Part shown: piece by piece, positions 47,235 through 60,675 of the stretch
How the letters are laid out: each line of letters begins with the position of its first letter
How positions within the stretch are numbered: the first letter of the stretch is position 1
Assembly: GCA_965153455.1 (NCBI GenBank)
Contig: OZ234493.1
Span: forward strand, 20,698,213-20,762,212
Direction: 5' to 3'
Origin: Sphagnum compactum
Lineage: Eukaryota > Bryophyta > Sphagnopsida > Sphagnales
Length of the DNA: 64,000 nt
Notes under the pieces: model-generated
Told to the model about the DNA's origin: nothing
The model's database searches: none
Seen by the model: only the letters and a program-made list of their open reading frames with translations
Made by a program: the position numbers and the translations under genes

Positions 47235-49427
47235 TGTTTATTGAGTCCCTTTGGCCAAACACTCGGAACAGTTGTCGTCTCTCTCGCCTCGCCTTGTGCA
47301 CTCGCTGATGGTCCCGCGGCGATGGCGTCTCTTCTTCCTCTTCGTCTTCTTCACCATTTCACGATCTGGCGTTTCCTAATTTGTGTTTCGCACTGTTCCC
47401 ATTGCGAGTCTTCGCTTTCCTGATTGCCGAAATTTTGCTCCTCCTTTCGTTTTCCGTTCCCTGGAAGGAAAAATAAAATAAAAAATAGGTCCTATTTTTT
47501 TGGTCGCTTCCGGAGTCTTCGTGGTTCCCGAGCTCTGACTGAGATTTGGACGTTTAGCCGTGCAGCCCCGCTGGTGCACACCCCCGAAGCTTTTGTTGCG
47601 GTGCAAGAGCTTCCGCGGGGGTGGAAAATTGTGTGTGAGGGTGGAGTTGAAGGGGGTGAGGGAGAAGGATAGCAACTGTTACTTCGTTGCGATACACAAT
47701 TGGTTTTCCGTGCGCCAAAGACAGGTGCATTTCTGATCCTATTCACGCTGATCTGAATTCCAAGAAGTGAAGCCGGGAGAGAGTTTTTGGTGCTTGTTTC
47801 CTCTCTGTCTGTATGCTTTCTCAGGTATGTTGTCGTTACTGTTTCTGTATATATTTTTTCTGCGCAAGAAGATGCGGAGCTTTGTGTCTGCATGCCTGCT
47901 GTCTATGTTTCCTTTTCCTCGCTTCTGTCTTTCCTTTCCCCCTCTTTTTGCGGCTTTCTGTTAGAGGAAGAAGAACTTCGAGGTGGAACAAGCGAAGAAA
48001 CACTCTCATCGGTATCTTTTCAGTACTCTCTCTCTTTCTCACCGTCTCAGAGATTGTCTGCAAACTCCGTCTCTGTAGAGTAGGGCGTTGACGTTGCGAA
48101 ATTGTTGATATCAGGGTTACAAGCGCCTCCTTAAAAGCAGCACTTGAAATGAATCCTTTCCTTTCCAGGCAGCTTTGGTTTTTTGTTTGTTTGGCAAACA
48201 GTTCCGGTGCTCGGGTCTTGCCGGACGCTTTCGTGAACCGCAGGCAGAGTCCAATACAGAAATCTGCGCATCTTCTTAGGAGTCCAAATACAGTGCTCTG
48301 CTTCTGTGGATTCCTAAACAGTTTCTTGACGTATAGTACCTATCTCTAGCACCAATACTTCTGCATGCTTGCTTGCTCGGAGAAGAAGAAGTCTCCTTGG
48401 ACAGAGAGATATGTTCTCTCTCTCGTTCCACCAGTGGAGGTTCTTATCCTACCTGTAAAAACAGTGTTCCTATTGCTCTTTGTCTCGTCTGGCTGAAGAA
48501 GTTATAGATTCCTATGTCTGCTTTGACAACTACTCATTGAAGAAGATACACATGGGGGAGATCAATCTGTGAACCTGTGGTTCCAGAACAGATCGATCTG
48601 CAGTTCAGGAACAGGTTCAGCTCTGGAATATATCAAGCTCTAGGTTACACAAGCTATTGAAATCTGGTTTTTCCCTTCAATCTGTTCTCCAGCATGAAGC
48701 TCATGTTTCATCATGGCTCAACTGCGAACTATGGTTGTACTGTATTATGATCATCATCCTGCTGATTGATTGATTCTAGGTGAATTGGATTGTTTGCACA
48801 CTGGTTTTTTTCTTTTGTGCAGCATCTGCCTTTTTCCTGGAAGTCTTACACAGTCTTTACAAAGTCTCTCTGTTCTTCAGTGTTGGGAAGAATCAAATAC
48901 TTTGAGTTGTTCAATGAGGGAAGGTAACTTCAATGCAGGGAAGACAGATACAATTTAAGATTTCTGTTATTGGGTGCTTTCAATAAGCCTACCTCAGTTG
49001 TCAGATGAGTGTTCCCTCTATATCTTGCACTAAACAGCTGGTCCAAGTTCTGATTAGTAGATGAAAGTTTCCTGCCGATTGGTGATCCAAATGGGTCTGC
49101 TGCTGTCTGTTCTTGTTCCTAAATGATTTCTTGCAGGTGAAAGAAAAATTGATCTTGGGTTGGTCTCATCACACAATGGATCCAGTCATTCATGGCACTG
49201 TAATGTCTACAGAACTGACTAGCAACCTGAAAGGGTGATCTGCTGTGATGTTTTTGCTTTAGTTCCCTTGAGAGAAAAACAAGGAACCTAGAGAGTGGAA
49301 GTCACCTTTTGTCCATTTCAACAACTGTGGCTTTTGATCCTGCTCAAACATGTGACATCAGTCTCTGCTTGTTTCTGTGTACTGTCAGGTTTCTGTCTAT
49401 GTAAGATTGTAGACCAGTCCCACAGCA
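47235..49427 (+). promoter_or_regulatory. Promoter and 5' leader region of the TRFL gene
   Basis: GC-richer than the transposon DNA to the left, with TCTTC and CTCTCT runs (47330-47350, 48018-48045) typical of plant promoters and leaders. No long coding ORF agrees with a known protein. The leader probably contains one or more introns (for example GTATG at 47824), but I cannot define them. Confidence 0.4.
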
Positions 49428-52400
49428 ATGTTGGAGCCTACAGAGGATAAAAGTAATGAAGGACCTTCCTCAACTGTGGGAGAGAGGTCTCCTCCTGTCA
49501 ACAAGACAGTGACCACTGATCGGCTGGTTTACAAGTTAGTCAAGGTATGTGTTTCTTTACTCAAAGGACATGTGGTGTGCTTAAAAGGATATTTTCAGGG
49601 TGCAGGAGGTCCCCGATTACTACCCTCTATATTGGCTTCTCTATGCCTTAGGCTTAGATGCTTGCTTGTGCAAGGGTGAGCTAAAATGGAATGAAGCTTA
49701 CTCTCTCACAAGGAGCTTGAATGAGGATAATACTGAGTTATTTTATTAGTTTTTTCTCCTGAGTGCTAGCCAGCAACATGACCAAGTATTTCTATTGCTT
49801 CCAGAAATGTGAGAGAAACTCAGGACACATAATTGTGTGTAATTGTTTGCCTGGGTGTATTATTGTATGTCTACACCAACTTTTAGGAGCAGTGGGGAGT
49901 CATGGCAGCTAGTCACTGCTATTCACAATGATACTTTGTGAGTGACACTCATGAGGTTATTACCAGACTCACTCTTGTTGTGTTAGTTTTGGTTTTGCTG
50001 GAACTGGCACAACGTTTTAACTTCAAGTGTTATTGTGCAGTTTTCTCTACAATCTCATAGATATGTTCATTGCTTGATGCAGTCAGAAAATGATGCTGAG
50101 TAGATTGGCATATAGTCCACACTTGATACCATGACTGAATCAGGTGTCTTAGTTATTCGGTTGTTGCTTGGCATTACATCATAAATTTGACTATGATGAG
50201 GCAGGTTGGAGATGATGGATCAGTTCTTCCAGCCACAGAGGATGAAGTTTTCCAGTCATTGGTAGAGGGAAGCAGTGCTGGACTTCCACCCTCATATGCT
50301 GGAGGGAGTGATGTCAATGAGGATGATGAGGATGAAGAGGGAAGTGATGTATCTCTTGATTCTGACGAGGATGATTCAGATGGAAAGGAGGATCCATCAT
50401 GTCAGTGTATTTTCTGAACTTTCTGCTTTATTTGATCATTGTTGCTTTTTGCACATTGCTCCCATCTCTCCTACCCAGTCTACCAGTGGCAGGACTTCTA
50501 TTTGAGTGTATTCATGAGAGTTCTGTGTACTTGGATTGATGAGCACAACCTAATAGATTCACACCTTGCCAGGAACTTTTAATCTGTTTGCTCACATTTC
50601 TGGTTAATTTGGAAGGCCTCTAGAGGTTGTGGGTAACCTGTCTCAATTTGAATGGTTTGGCAAGCTTTGCATATGTGTGGAGGTCTCAGCAGTGAATGTT
50701 GTGTTCTGGATTGCAGTTCCCTCAGAAATGGATGACCTTGTGGCTGAAAAGAAGAAGCTGCTGTCACGACTTCAGGTACACCAAATACAAATGGCCAGAT
50801 TAATTTACTGTTTAAAGTGGTAGGAACAGCTGCGTAGGGCATGAGGACTCTGGGTGCATTTGCTGTAGTTTGCTAACTTTTTGAGCTTGCTGCACTGCTG
50901 ATGGAATAAATGTTGAAGGTGAAGGGTTCTCGGTTTCAACACCCTTGGATGGTGAAAGCCCGTAGGACAAAGAAACATCAAGATTCAAGAGTATGTACGC
51001 TGCATGTGTTTTCTTGTGAGCCTCAATAGCTTCTGTTTGCCTATTGAGGTCGTTCGGCTTTTGTAATTTGGAGATCTGGTCATGAGATATGATTGCTAGC
51101 AAGGTGCCTTTTGGCTTGCTGGTCCTGTAGTCTGTGGGCTAGAACAATGGTTGGTAGGCATGACTCGAATTTTCACTTGTCACTGACCTTGAGTTGCACA
51201 AAGGATACAGAAAATGGAGGTATGTTTGAAGTTGCTGTGGAAGCATTTGACATCTCCTCTGCATGGTGATACTCAAGCGGCTTCGCCTTCTTCATGAATG
51301 TGAAGCTATGGTGAGAATTTAGAAAACCATGTTGTTTTGCTGCAATTGCTTTGAAACTTTGTGGCATCTGTGTCTGCAGGTTGTGGATACAATGCTGTTG
51401 AGAGTGGATGCAGAAGAGCAGCAGCGACTATCATTTGAAGACCAGGTTGGCAGTGTGCTTGGTCATGAGAGCAATTCATCTGCTTATCTCAATGCAGGTG
51501 ACACAAGTGGAGATTACAAGAGACAACGTCGACCCAATCCAAAATACTTTGATTTCAATGCTGGAAGTGACCCTGTTCCTTCTGCAACAATACTACCAAT
51601 GACATTGAACCCCAGTGTTGGAGAAGCTGCTGTGATAGGGACATCACCTGAAAAGCAGTCATCTGGCTCAGGTGTCATTCCTAGATCAACGTCTGGGTGG
51701 GGCCCTCAACGAAGTTCCATCCGAACTGCTGGTGCACACAGGGCAAGAACTGTAGTGGCTCAGAAACCTTTTACCCGAACACCGTCAAAAGTTCAGGCAC
51801 CAAGATCAGTAGTATTGCCTGCTGTAAACAGTATGCCCGACCCATCTTCATTGGAGAATCTTTCTATACGGGAGCTTCATGAGGCTTTTCGCAGCACCTA
51901 TGGTCGTGACACATCTGTTAAAGATAAGCATTGGCTAAAGCGCCAAATATCTGCTGGGTGGAGCAAACAGCATGATGCTGCCCTGAATGCAGGCTCACGT
52001 GCTTCACAAACTGATCTGAAAGTGAGGCCAGAGCAACAGTTGTCTGCTGAACAATCCCTCCCCTCATCAACTGCAGCTACAATAATGGTGAGTGAGAGGG
52101 ACACAGTCAATGAGGCTCAAGAACCAGGAACAAATGGTGTTGAATCAACTGAAGGGCTACTTACCAATGGTCTAGATGACAAGCAGTCACTGCACAGATC
52201 CGTACCTCTGGCAGTAATCTCTCCAGTTGAGGGGTTTAATGCATCGACTCCCAGCAGTTTGAATGAAGTGGCAGCTGGTGGTGGTCAAATAGCCATATTT
52301 GGTGAGGTGGTCAACACTGGGAAGCAGGTTGGTGTGAAAAGGCAGCGGAAGCCAAATCGTCGCTATGTTGAAGATGAAGGAGAGTCAAGTCCAGGCACAG

Positions 52401-55137
52401 TCCTAGGTAATGGCAGCAGGCCAGGTCCTGTTGGGAGTGATTCTGGTGGACATGGTTTGGGAACACCCTCTAGGCTTTCTTGGAGAACTGTTGTAACAGA
52501 TGGTCCAGCTGACCTTATTGGTCGACCTGGTACCTTGCGGGGTCCAACATTCCACAATGCTCGGGGAAATACTTTTCAAGGTCAACGCACCAAACCTACC
52601 AATGGTACTCTGGTATGTATCTGTTTCTGACACTGTTCATGCAACTATGATTGAGTAATTGCAATATTCCTTTTACTTGAGGATGCATGTGCTGGTCCCT
52701 GGAAGAATGGAGACATTTCACTGGGTTGTAGTGCAAAGTATCTTTTCCCTCTTGTGTTTTTTCACAGGAGTGAGGAATTCCTTTTTCCCCATGCTTGGAG
52801 AAACAGGTGGATCATTTCAGTCTGGGTTGGGTGCATACAGAAGCACAAAGCTGAAGGGAGGGCTGCAAAGCTTGTGAAGATGGCTCATTCTGCAGCACGA
52901 GCTGCACGCCATGACACTGAAGGGTCTGTCCGCAAAGTGAAGTTTCAATTACCTGCTGCACCAGGCAGGGAAAAGGTATTGTCAAGGCTTAGATTTTGCT
53001 TGTGATTCATGGTCAGTAATGTGTTGAAGAACACCACCCCTACCATTTTTTGCAACCTGCAGGTGCTTGATAATTGCATGCCACCCTTTTGAAAGCAAGG
53101 TGTGGATAGGAGCTCCTTAGATGACCAACTTAGAGGGAATTTCTCTGCAGGTGAACAGAAGATAAGTGCAGATTTCCAGTTTATGTGAAGTAACATCTGG
53201 CAAGAAGCAGATGATTTCCATACCCCTTTTACTTCTGGAGGGCATCTTGACTGTTGGTTCTTGAATGTTAATGTACTACTGTTTTGTTTTGTTTGTTTAT
53301 TTTTTTGGGTGCTTTTTTCCCTCACTTGTTTCCTTTCTCTTTTGAAGAATTTCTGGTTATTGGCGGTTATTGGCCAGGATGGATTGTACAAGTTGAATGG
53401 AGAGGCTGGGGATCAAGTATCATGCTTGTTGCCAGTGTCCTCAGGGCATTCTGCAGATCTCCTGCAACCTCTGGCTCCAGACAATGGGGAAGATGCTGCT
53501 GGAGAACAGCTTGTTGCAACAGTTCCAACTGCCAATGGTGGAACCCGTCGGAAACATCACCGTCCATGGACTCTTCGTGAAGTCATGACATTGGTTGAGG
53601 GTGTAGCACGTTGTGGTGGAGGAAAGTGGGCTGATATAAAGAAGCTGGCTTTTTCTTCTGTTGGTTACAGGACAGCTGTTGATTTGAAGGTAGACTTTTC
53701 TCCTAGGAGACTTACTGCTGGGATGTGACTTTTGAGATTGAACATGACCAATTCAATGGTAGACATTTATCTTGCTGATCTGTCTGACTTGGTAGTTTTC
53801 AACATGACATGCAATATGTATCCTGTATACTGGATTTGCTCACCTATTTCATGACTAATATGAGTTTGCTATGGTAGGATTTATTCCTTTGTTGAGCTTG
53901 CAGATTTTCATTCTGCTTGAAGTTGTATCATGTTGCACTGGTATACCTACAAGACTGTCTTTTGCTTACAGGATAAATGGCGAAACTTACTGCGAGCTAG
54001 CAGAGCTCAGCTCTATCCACCCAAGCAGGTATGTTGCTCCCATGAGAACTGATGTTTCTGTTATCTTTCACTGGGTATTCTGAATTTGGAGTTATAAACA
54101 GTCATTTTGCAGCTCTGTGTACCTCTCAAGAGTTCTGTTTAACTCAAATGGTGAGTTCCATCATTCTTTTGAAAGGAAAGAGCTACTCTTTGAAGATGGT
54201 ATTGGAATGAATGAGAGAATCACTTAAACAAAGAAAGATCTGTGTCTAGAGTTTCAGCATTTGAATCTTTAGAAGGATTATTTCAATGGTTGCTTGTTTC
54301 CAAGTGGGGAGCTTTTTGAAGTCTAGTTTGTCCTGAGAGTCTTATCTTCATATATTTTCCAGTGTTAACTCTCTCTTCTCATTCTCTGACCTTCTTTTCT
54401 GACTCTCTTTCCCCATTTCTGGTTTGGATTTCCCTATCTTTTTGCTTCTTCTTGTTTCCATTCTTTATGTTTGTTGAGCTAGATAGCATCATGGAAGTTT
54501 CCTGTTACTTCCAGATTTGTGATAGAGACTTCAGTATGGTATTGATTGTTACAGTGGCCTAATGACTGTCATCAACTGATGACGTCAGTGGGGCTTTTCT
54601 CATAGTCACTGCCTGATACATTGCTGTTGATAGTTGCAGAACATTGCATCACTTTTTATTCTCCACTGTTACGTTTTTTTAGTGTTTTCTCTGCTCTGCT
54701 TTCTCTCTTAAAGTTTGCTGTTATGGTCAGTTGACATGTGGTTTGAAATCTGTCTACCTTGTTATCAGGTCATTTCACAAATGATAATCAGGTTGACTTA
54801 ATCCACAAGGACGGAGAGTTCTCATTTCTGACAGAGATATACACTTTGCTGTCTTTTCATAGTATGTCCTGGCTTTTTTTTTCAGTCTATTAGAATGTCA
54901 GTCTCTGGTAGGACTGACCAGATGATGGCTTTCTTCACCATACTTGGTCTATGTCTTAACACATGGGTTGGGGAATGATCCTAATAGGGAGAAAGGAAGA
55001 AGCAGTTCACTGCAGCTATTCCAGCTACCATCTTAGCCCGAGTTCGTGATTTGGCAGCCCTTCAACACCAAATGCCCACAGGTGCAGGTGCTGCAGGGAG
55101 TACAAGTCGCAGCAGGAGAAGTGTACATAGAAAATAG
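49428..55137 (+). CDS. TRFL-type Myb/SANT protein (telomere-repeat-binding-factor-like)
   Basis: Eight coding exons keep phase: 49428-49544, 50205-50400, 50717-50775, 51380-52612, 52775-52975, 53378-53689, 53972-54028 and 54988-55137, giving 774 aa. The N-terminus (RLVYKLVKVGDDGSVLPATE) is the conserved TRFL head, followed by a strongly acidic tract (DEDEEGSDVSLDSDEDDSD). The large exon 4 has two basic R(R/K)PN(P/R)(K/R)Y motifs (residues about 160 and 430). The C-terminal Myb-like domain reads HHRPWTLREVMTLVEGVARC, GGGKWADIKKLAF, YRTAVDLKDKWRNLLRASRA, then IPATILARVRDLA. This LKDKWRNLL is the telobox-type signature of plant telomere-repeat binders; the shorter TRFL group often does not bind telomeric DNA alone, so DNA binding is inferred. 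Exon 5 acceptor at 52774 was chosen because the obvious one at 52767 gives a stop. Introns hold SINE-like copies. Confidence 0.88.
49755..50075 (+). mobile_element. SINE-like dispersed element, copy 2 (TRFL intron 1)
   Basis: Aligns with 17397-17714: GAGTGCTAGCCA, TTGCTTCCAGAAATGTGA, AAACTCAGGACA, GTCTACACCAAC, GGAGTCATGGCA, TCACTGC, AATCTCATAGATATGT in the same order. Flanking direct repeats are not obvious. Confidence 0.6.
54470..54665 (+). mobile_element. SINE-like dispersed element, copy 3 (TRFL intron 7), diverged
   Basis: Shares GAGCTAGATAGCATCATGG, TTACTTCCAGATTTGTGATA, GACTTCAG, TCATAGTCACTGCCT and GCAGAACATTGCA with copies 1 and 2, with clear divergence and a missing middle. Confidence 0.45.
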
Positions 55138-57593
55138 CTAAATCATCATGTTCTGGTAAATGGATTCCACCATCCAAATTTCATGAAGTTTTATAGTAAT
55201 AATTTCAGCTTACTTGTCATCCGCCTTAGCTTGGTTAGTATCATGATTTGTTGATCTCTTAGCCTGGGGTTGCTTTCACTTCTCTCACTGCAAATTCGCC
55301 TTTGCTCTTCATATTACTGGACCACATGCTATGGTTTCAGAAGCTTGTTGCCTGATGACTTTGCTCTTGCCATTAAACCATGCAAAGGAACTGAGACCCA
55401 GTAAAAGATTGGTACAGCCCTTATTATAGGGGATACTCACTCTAGCTAGTATAGTTTTAGGGGAATATGAAGGCAGAAAGTGTAGATTCATGTCATGAGG
55501 TGGTGAAGAGTTTGTTGTGAACTCTCTTTGCTTTGTGTATTACCCCATTCTGTACATTGATAGGGGTGTCCTTGGCTTTGTATTCTTGAGACTGTAAGTA
55601 TTGAAGCTGAATTTGACCCACATGAACTTGACAAAGTTGTTGAGGCTCAGAGAGGGTTTGCCAAGCTCTCCAACTAAATTGTACTTTCCAGCTATGACCT
55701 GAGTCAATAAGTTCTTGCAGATGTGATAGGGTATACTGTTTCCAAACATCTTTGTTCCTTCTTTTAGTAATCTCTTGTCACTGATTGAATCTTCCCTACC
55801 CATTTCCTCCATGTTTGACAACCATATCATCCCTGAAACTCTTGGCAAAGACCTTTATCCCTCAGCAAAAGCTGTTCTTAATGACATCCTCACTTAGCTT
55901 TCCCAAGCTACTTGTGTTTTGCATTGCACATTTTTGGGCTCATGCAGTTTCTGCAAACTTTTTGAACCTTTCTTGGCCCTCTGCTTGTAAGGGAGAGACT
56001 TTGGAGTGTGGTGGTTTACATTTGGTCTGATGCTGTGTGGAATGTTCACCCATGTAATTGGGAACTTTCTGGAACGTTTCCTATATTAATTGCTGGTTTG
56101 AACTTGCCATAAGGAGCAGACTCCAGAGTTACTAGGGGATAAGAAGCTTGTATGCAAATTGTTAAAGCTTGGGATATTCCAATTGAGGCTGCCAGACCCC
56201 CTATTTCATTCAATATTAAACTATGTCGGTGCAAAGTGCAAGTCCAATGGATTTTTTTTACCCTTGAAAACTGTTTAAACTTGAGGGTTGGTGTGTTTCT
56301 TTCAATATTAAAGTAATTCCAGCAAAATGTGCAGAGTTTGGTAAACTCTTTGCCTTCAATTTCCAAACCGTTGAAACTTGAAATATTGAAATTGAGGTTG
56401 CCAGATAACACTCATTTCTTTCAATATTAAAACTATTTCAGCAAAAAGTGCCAATTATCAGTAACAGGCACCTGAGCACCATTTTGGAAGATTCCAAATC
56501 TGTGCTGTCTTTGAAGAGTTCAGTCTCTGAGTCTTTCTCCATATGAGCACTCTGAATCTCATCTTTGCTGAGTCCTTCACCAAAGGTTGAATTGGGCTGT
56601 GCCCAGTGAAGCACAGGTTGTGCCACCTTCCAAAACAACTCAGTATCTTAAGCTTCAGTCTAATCCTTGTAGCTTTAAGCTTCAGTCTGGTTCAGTGTAG
56701 AATTCTACATCCCTTTAAAAAGAGGGCCAGCTGCAAAAGAACATTTTGAAACAGTGCATCATCATTGCTCACAATCTTTGACTCACATTCAGCATCAACC
56801 ATGATGTTGACTTGAACTACCATCTACTGTTCTCATGCAAGCTATAAGCTGTTATGGAAGATGAAATGCTGAGTGAGTGAGTTTCAGCATTCATATTTGC
56901 TGGGATTGCCAAATGGGTGCCCTGTACATCTTCCTTTGTAATGGTAAGAAGCATTTAGACTAAAATGCTCCAGCATAGCCATATGGTAAGAAATTCTCTT
57001 CTTGCATTTCTGAACAAGTCCCATTCTAGGCCAAGTAAGCAAAGCTTGTGCAAACACCACTGTTGGGAGAATTTGTGTGCTCAATAGAATGCACATGTGG
57101 AGATAGTCTCCCTCCAATCTGGGTCTTGTTATCAGCAAGAAAGAGGGAAACAACCCTCAGAAAGTACACCACTTGCTAATAACCCCAAACCAGTGGAAGA
57201 TGGCCCGAGAATGTTGCCATGCAACCCCATCCACTATTCACACCATATAAACAAGCATTCCTGCATCAATGCCCAAAGAGTAAGAATGAGCCTTTCATTT
57301 TGACATTGGTGGAGGTAACTATGCCAGCTGAGAGACAGGACAGAAACACCAATTTGCAGCTTAAAGATCAAAAAACCAAGGCTGTGTTGCAGGATGGAAA
57401 AAAGTAAGCAATATGCTGCACTACTCCTGAGAACATACTGTGCTTTGTCACTTACATAGTAAAGACAGCACCAGATTTCACAACACAACCCCTCCTGAGT
57501 TAACTCAAGAACACTGTAGCCTTAGCCCAGGAAGAACATTTGGTCTGGAGCAGGCAAAACTCACCTTAAAATTCTTCACTACAACAAATCTAT
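55138..57593. other. Intergenic DNA between convergent TRFL and PLAC8 genes
   Basis: Should hold both 3' UTRs. 56150-56460 contains a degenerate direct duplication: AATTGAGG(C/T)TGCCAGA...TTTCAATATTAAA(A/C)TA...GCAAA(A/G)TG, seen three times at about 140-bp spacing. No further gene recognised. Confidence 0.5.
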
Positions 57594-59978
57594 TCACATG
57601 TTCATATCTGAAAGCTGGATTTCTGCATGCTCCTCATGGTCAACAGTAGCAGATTCCCGACTGTCCATTTCTTGAGGCTCAGGGGGATTGATGACAGTCA
57701 TTGGTGTGACCAAGTCATCAGAGAGGCGGCCTTGCATTTCACGGTGCTCTTGACAGAGTGCACACCAGTGCAAACAACAATGTACCATGCACGGGTCACA
57801 AGGTGAGTTCTGCAGTCCCCACACATACATTTCAGTCATCTTCTAGGTCACCTTCAGACTGTTCAATACCTTTCTCACACAAACAGGACATTTGCAGGAA
57901 AAATGAGGAGATGGAAAACCTTTAGGTGGTATTTTCTCTGGAGCTCCTGCCTAAAGAGGCCAGTATAGATACCACACATCCACCATGCAAAAATCAGGCC
58001 CTCTCCTATAAGAAACACTGCTTTTGGATTCAGTCCATGAAGAGCCAAGGTGACACATCCTAGTGCAATGCCTCCCTCCACAAAGATAGCATGGCACAAA
58101 CATGGTGTAGTCCACTGCACATCATCCTTCATCCTCTCCACATTATGCCCAAACAAAACACACGGGCAAAAGAATCCTCTCCAGCCTGCACACAAAGCCC
58201 CTTCCACATCCGGTCATTCTCCTGCCCATGTTTGTAGATCTACTACTAGAGGCAATGGATATCGCTGCACAAATTGGTGGAATCCCATCCCCAAGGAATC
58301 ATGCCATCTTGACTACTAAAATATTGTTGAAGCATCCTTCAGCATATAAGGCAGCATTTTTTCTCAAGAGCTCTTTTCTAAGAGAGAGGGCTGGGAATAG
58401 CAAGCAAAGGTGAACAGCCAGAGCCAGCCAGAAAGCTTCAAGTTCCAGAGAGCGATGCAAGAGAAGAGTATGGAAGAAGAAACTGATTTACTATGATATA
58501 AAAACAGACAATCACATTGACAGCAATTTGGAAGTGTGTATTTATCTACTTGGTTTTCTTGGGTTCCTCGATCAAGACAATGATTCATTGGGTTTAACTT
58601 TGTCTTTTGAAAGATTGTTACGGCTGAGATGTTTGCTCATGATGAGGGTGCCAAATCAAATGTTTGGACATTGCAACCTCCAACAATCATGAATTTTTAA
58701 GAGGCAGTATGATACCCGTATATCTGTGAGCGCGAGGAGAAAGCACAAAGTAAAATATCAGATATGTGAAAGAGATATAAGCTAGGGTCAAGGTTTATGA
58801 AGGAGTAAAAGGAAAGCTCACAGGAATCCATGTCTTCACCACATCCAAAGATCCCTGTTGTCCAAGGTTCATTGCTAGGTGGTTTGTAGCTGTCAGGTAG
58901 AGGCTGTCCACATTCCCCACACTTGTGCACTACCAGCTGTCCAACAACAACCCACACCAAAACACTGTAAGTTTGGTGATCAACGGACCATCATCACAGC
59001 AAGATAGATATCGTAATGATATCTTCAACCTGTTTTCTTGCCTGTCTCTCTCAGGTCTCTCTCTCTGCCCAATTCCAAAAAGAAGCAACACAACAATATT
59101 CTCATAAACTACAACAAATCTGCGTGCAACAAAGAATGCACTGAGAGAGAGAAACAAACTATGCGATCAACTTTCAAGCCCTAACATCATCCTGCAAACT
59201 AGAGCTCAAAGACATGAATTTGTGTAGCTTGAAAACGGACAGCCAGCATTTGTGTAAACAATTGCACCTCATGGAATGTGTGATTGTTTACTTAAAAGAC
59301 CGATTTTGCTCTAAAACATTGCCTTCTAATCTCTATCTGCTGAACAATTGAGTGCCAATTCTTCCAAGAATGTCTTCCATTGACAGCTACTCTAATCTTT
59401 ATCTGCTGAACAAATGAGTACTGATTCTTCCAAGAACGTCTTCAGTACCAATTCTTCCAAGAATGTCTTTCATCAACTGCTACCAAGTCTTTCCTTCTTC
59501 CCCACTGTCATGTCTGTGTCTGTAATCATGTTTTGAATTCCATCCTCATCAAAATCAGAATCAGACATGGATTTGACAAATCTAATTGGGAGAAAAAGAA
59601 AAGAGATCCGGATCAAGAGGAGTAGGACCCATAGACGTCGTCATCATCATCAGAAGAAACAGAATGAGACTTACAGACGAGGGTGCACATGCTTTTGGAA
59701 AGAGAAAAACAAAACAGAAAAGAAGAAGAAGAAGAAGTATTACAAGCAGCACACATCAGAGAGATCAAAAGAAAAGAGAGAAGCAGATGATCCCCAAAAC
59801 AAAAACATGATCCAGAGATCCAGAAGCAGACACCAACAGCTCATCGACAACAACAACCAACCTGAGGTACATGAACTGGTTGATTGAGTTCTCCCGGACG
59901 AATTTCCTCCGCAGGCACGTCTTGCTCCTTCCCCAGCTTGACATACCGAGAAGCAGATGTTTCCTCCGACGTAGCCAT
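57594..59978 (-). CDS. PLAC8 (cysteine-rich, cell-number-regulator-like) membrane protein
   Basis: Minus-strand exons 59862-59978, 58822-58936, 57920-58185 and 57594-57809 keep phase and give 237 aa, starting [20 protein letters not shown]. Exon 2 ends [11 protein letters not shown]; joined to exon 3 it yields [20 protein letters not shown], the diagnostic CxxxxxxCPC core of PLAC8 proteins. Exon 3 continues with [19 protein letters not shown] (first membrane span) and a second hydrophobic span ([20 protein letters not shown]). Exon 4 carries [20 protein letters not shown], then EHREMQGRL, the conserved second cysteine block, then an acidic tail. Family members affect organ size or metal transport at the plasma membrane; which applies here is unknown. 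The exon 3 acceptor at 58186 was picked because it restores the CPC core in frame. Confidence 0.9.
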
Positions 59979-60675
59979 CTTCCAATCTCCTCTCTCTCTC
60001 TCTCTCTCCCGGTATCCACCACACGGACTCCCGTTTCTACTCAACTTCAGCAGAATTGCGACAATTGGGTTGTACCATCTCCCATCCACGAACACTTCAG
60101 ATCAAATCTAAAACAGGGAAGAAGAAGGTTGAGAAAGCGATCGAGAGAGTCCAACGGCATAAATGAGCAGACGACGAAGACGAAGAAAGAAGAAGACTTT
60201 AAGCTTCAAACCCTAATCAGTTTGTGTGGCTGGTTGTTGGGCGTTTGAGAGAACTCGATGTCTGTCTGAGAGAAGAACAAGAAAAAACAAACTCGATGAG
60301 GTCTGTCTGTCTGTCTCTGAGAGAGCGAGAGAGAGAGAGAGCTCGTGGGGTATTTCGTCTTTTTCTGGAGCTCGTCTTTTTCCGTGAGCTCAGATGTTGC
60401 GTCACTTCGCGGAAAACGAGACAGGATTTGAACGAAAAGTTTATGTGTGTTGCGCGCGAAATGCGACACCCATCTGGAGATTGCGCCCTGTGCCGAACGA
60501 ACATCGAGGATGCGCAACTACCGATCCTCCTCGAATGCCGAGATCTCTGCGTTGAAGAAGGGGTATGAGGGATTAGGGTTAGGGTTAGGGTTTGGGGTTC
60601 TGGGTTTTGTATACGAGGGTTGCTGTCTGCAGCAGAGTTTCCAGGAGCAGCGCGGAAGGGAAGGCGAGAGCCATC
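59979..60675. promoter_or_regulatory. Shared divergent promoter of PLAC8 (-) and GAR transformylase (+)
   Basis: Only 697 bp separate the two start codons, which face away from each other. A CT run sits beside the PLAC8 ATG (59988-60009), a GA run at 60317-60341, and a telomere-like telo-box (TTAGGGTTAGGGTTAGGG-type) at 60573-60596 upstream of the GART ATG. Telo-boxes and CT leaders are frequent in promoters of plant housekeeping genes. Confidence 0.6.

Noticed and set aside
52768-52975. TRFL exon 5 starting at the first AG (52768)
   Set aside because: It puts a TGA directly in frame after the phase-0 exon 4; the AG seven bases later keeps 67 open codons in phase.
60573-60596. Interstitial telomere or chromosome end
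   Set aside because: Only about three TTAGGG-like units in a promoter; better read as a telo-box.
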